Assembly (NCBI GenBank): GCA_964530325.1
Contig: CAZHAX010000029.1
Coordinates: 1-29,901 of the forward strand
Length of the DNA: 29,901 nucleotides
Origin: CAZHAX01 sp964530325
Lineage (GTDB): Bacteria > Chloroflexota > Anaerolineae > B4-G1
Direction: 5' to 3'
The position numbers and the translations under genes are program-made. The notes beneath the pieces are model-generated. The model searched no databases, was not told the DNA's origin, and saw nothing but the letters and a program-made list of their open reading frames with translations. Of this stretch, positions 29,429-29,901 are shown one piece after another. Numbering within the stretch: the stretch's first letter is position 1; each line of letters starts with the position of its first letter.

Positions 29429-29901
29429 CTACTTGACGGTATCGTCCTCATCCCTGCCCAGCCGCCGGTAGTGGTCTCGGCGCGTCTTCTTGTCCCGGTC
29501 GTGCTCCTCGTGCGCGTACCTGGCCACTTCCTCGGCTATGTCCTGGGGCACGACTATCACGCCGTCGCCGTCGGCCACAACCACGTCGCCCGGGCGGACC
29601 TGCACCCCGCCAACACACACCGGGATGTCCTTGGCGTCGAACTCCAGCCTGGCCTGGACCATGGCCTGGCTGCAGAAGGCGGACCAGAAGGGTATCTGCT
29701 GGATGATGATCTCGTCCGTATCCCGCACTCCGCCATTGGTGACGAACCCCCTGGCCCCGGCCTCCAGGCAGCCTAGCGTGTTGGCCGAACCCATCAGGCC
29801 GGCGTTGACGCCCGACTGATCGATGACCAGGAAGTCGCCCTCTTCGATATCCTCTACCCATGGGTAGCTGCACACCTCAGAGTAGTATGTGGCTACCCAC
29901 T
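29429..29901 (-). CDS. RraA-family protein (HMG/CHA aldolase-like), 5' end outside window
   Basis: The C-terminal 157 residues of a protein whose start lies beyond the window edge. GLMGSANTLGCLEAGARGFV and NGGVRDTDEI are the core motifs: Gly-rich loop, Arg and Asp that hold a divalent metal and the pyruvate enolate in HMG/CHA aldolases and oxaloacetate decarboxylases of this family. GGVQVRPGDVVVADGDGVIVVP is the typical following strand pair. RraA itself inhibits RNase E; that cannot be told from aldolase function here. A charged C-terminal helix (RYAHEEHDRDKKTRRDHYRR) closes the chain. The reading frame is open to the last base, so the true start must be upstream. GrpB follows closely. Confidence 0.88.
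   Translation of the reverse strand, partial: WVATYYSEVCSYPWVEDIEEGDFLVIDQSGVNAGLMGSANTLGCLEAGARGFVTNGGVRDTDEIIIQQIPFWSAFCSQAMVQARLEFDAKDIPVCVGGVQVRPGDVVVADGDGVIVVPQDIAEEVARYAHEEHDRDKKTRRDHYRRLGRDEDDTVK

Noticed and set aside
1..29901. tRNA, rRNA, CRISPR, insertion sequence or prophage
   Set aside because: No T-loop-like motif, repeat-spacer pattern, terminal inverted repeats, transposase or phage genes were seen on reading both strands.

Overview
The window is GC-rich bacterial chromosomal DNA with almost every gene on the minus strand. The best guess at origin is an anaerobic or facultative member of the Chloroflexota, probably from a metagenome or environmental assembly. This rests on style: lipoproteins with Pro/Thr linkers after the lipid-anchored Cys, an NBR1-type Ig-like domain joined to WSPDG (PD40) repeats, many small membrane proteins of DUF4013/DoxX type, and a B12-type radical SAM enzyme with DUF4070. 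No rRNA, tRNA, CRISPR array, insertion sequence or phage gene was seen.

Layout. 1-5.3 kb (minus): start of a gene leaving the window, methylglyoxal synthase, a DUF3795 Cys-rich protein, a DoxX-like protein, a DUF4013 membrane protein, a cobalamin-type radical SAM enzyme, and a short-chain dehydrogenase with a helical C-terminal extension. 5.3-5.9 kb: a divergent promoter region and a plus-strand two-helix membrane protein. 6.0-10.4 kb (minus): a GH5 glycosidase resembling glucosylceramidases/sterylglucosidases, an M1 metallopeptidase lipoprotein, and a frameshifted lipoprotein. 10.6-15.3 kb (minus): small membrane proteins, DinB, transglutaminase-like, MGMT, GNAT, metallophosphoesterase and an Fpg/Nei glycosylase, a run rich in damage-repair and metabolite-handling genes. 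15.4-19.2 kb (minus): a PHB-depolymerase-like esterase, an Ig/PD40 propeller lipoprotein, two tiny membrane proteins (one only 44 aa) and a small lipoprotein. 19.5-24.9 kb (minus): YdeI, an NTF2-like protein, a membrane protein, two tandem flavodoxins, a BNR-repeat lipoprotein coupled to a methyltransferase, and a protein with an RNxxxH motif. 25.3-26.0 kb (plus): a peroxiredoxin. 26.1-29.9 kb (minus): an Fe-S protein, a membrane protein, two tandem isoprenylcysteine-methyltransferase-like proteins, GrpB, and a truncated RraA-like protein.

The most notable item is the plus-strand peroxiredoxin at 25302-25999. An in-frame TGA lies exactly at the peroxidatic cysteine codon (P-x3-T-x2-U). Seventeen bases after it a perfect 7-bp hairpin presents a GGTC loop, closely matching a bacterial SECIS element. 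TGA is an ordinary stop for many neighbouring genes, so this looks like a selenocysteine peroxiredoxin. The resolving Cys of AhpC-type enzymes is Thr here.

Three genes (10.2 kb, 22.7 kb, 25.7 kb) are each broken by a frameshift that adding one G to a short G run, on the coding strand, would repair. The shared signature suggests single-base deletions in homopolymers (sequencing error) rather than three true pseudogenes. All functional statements come from reading motifs by eye; no database search was run.
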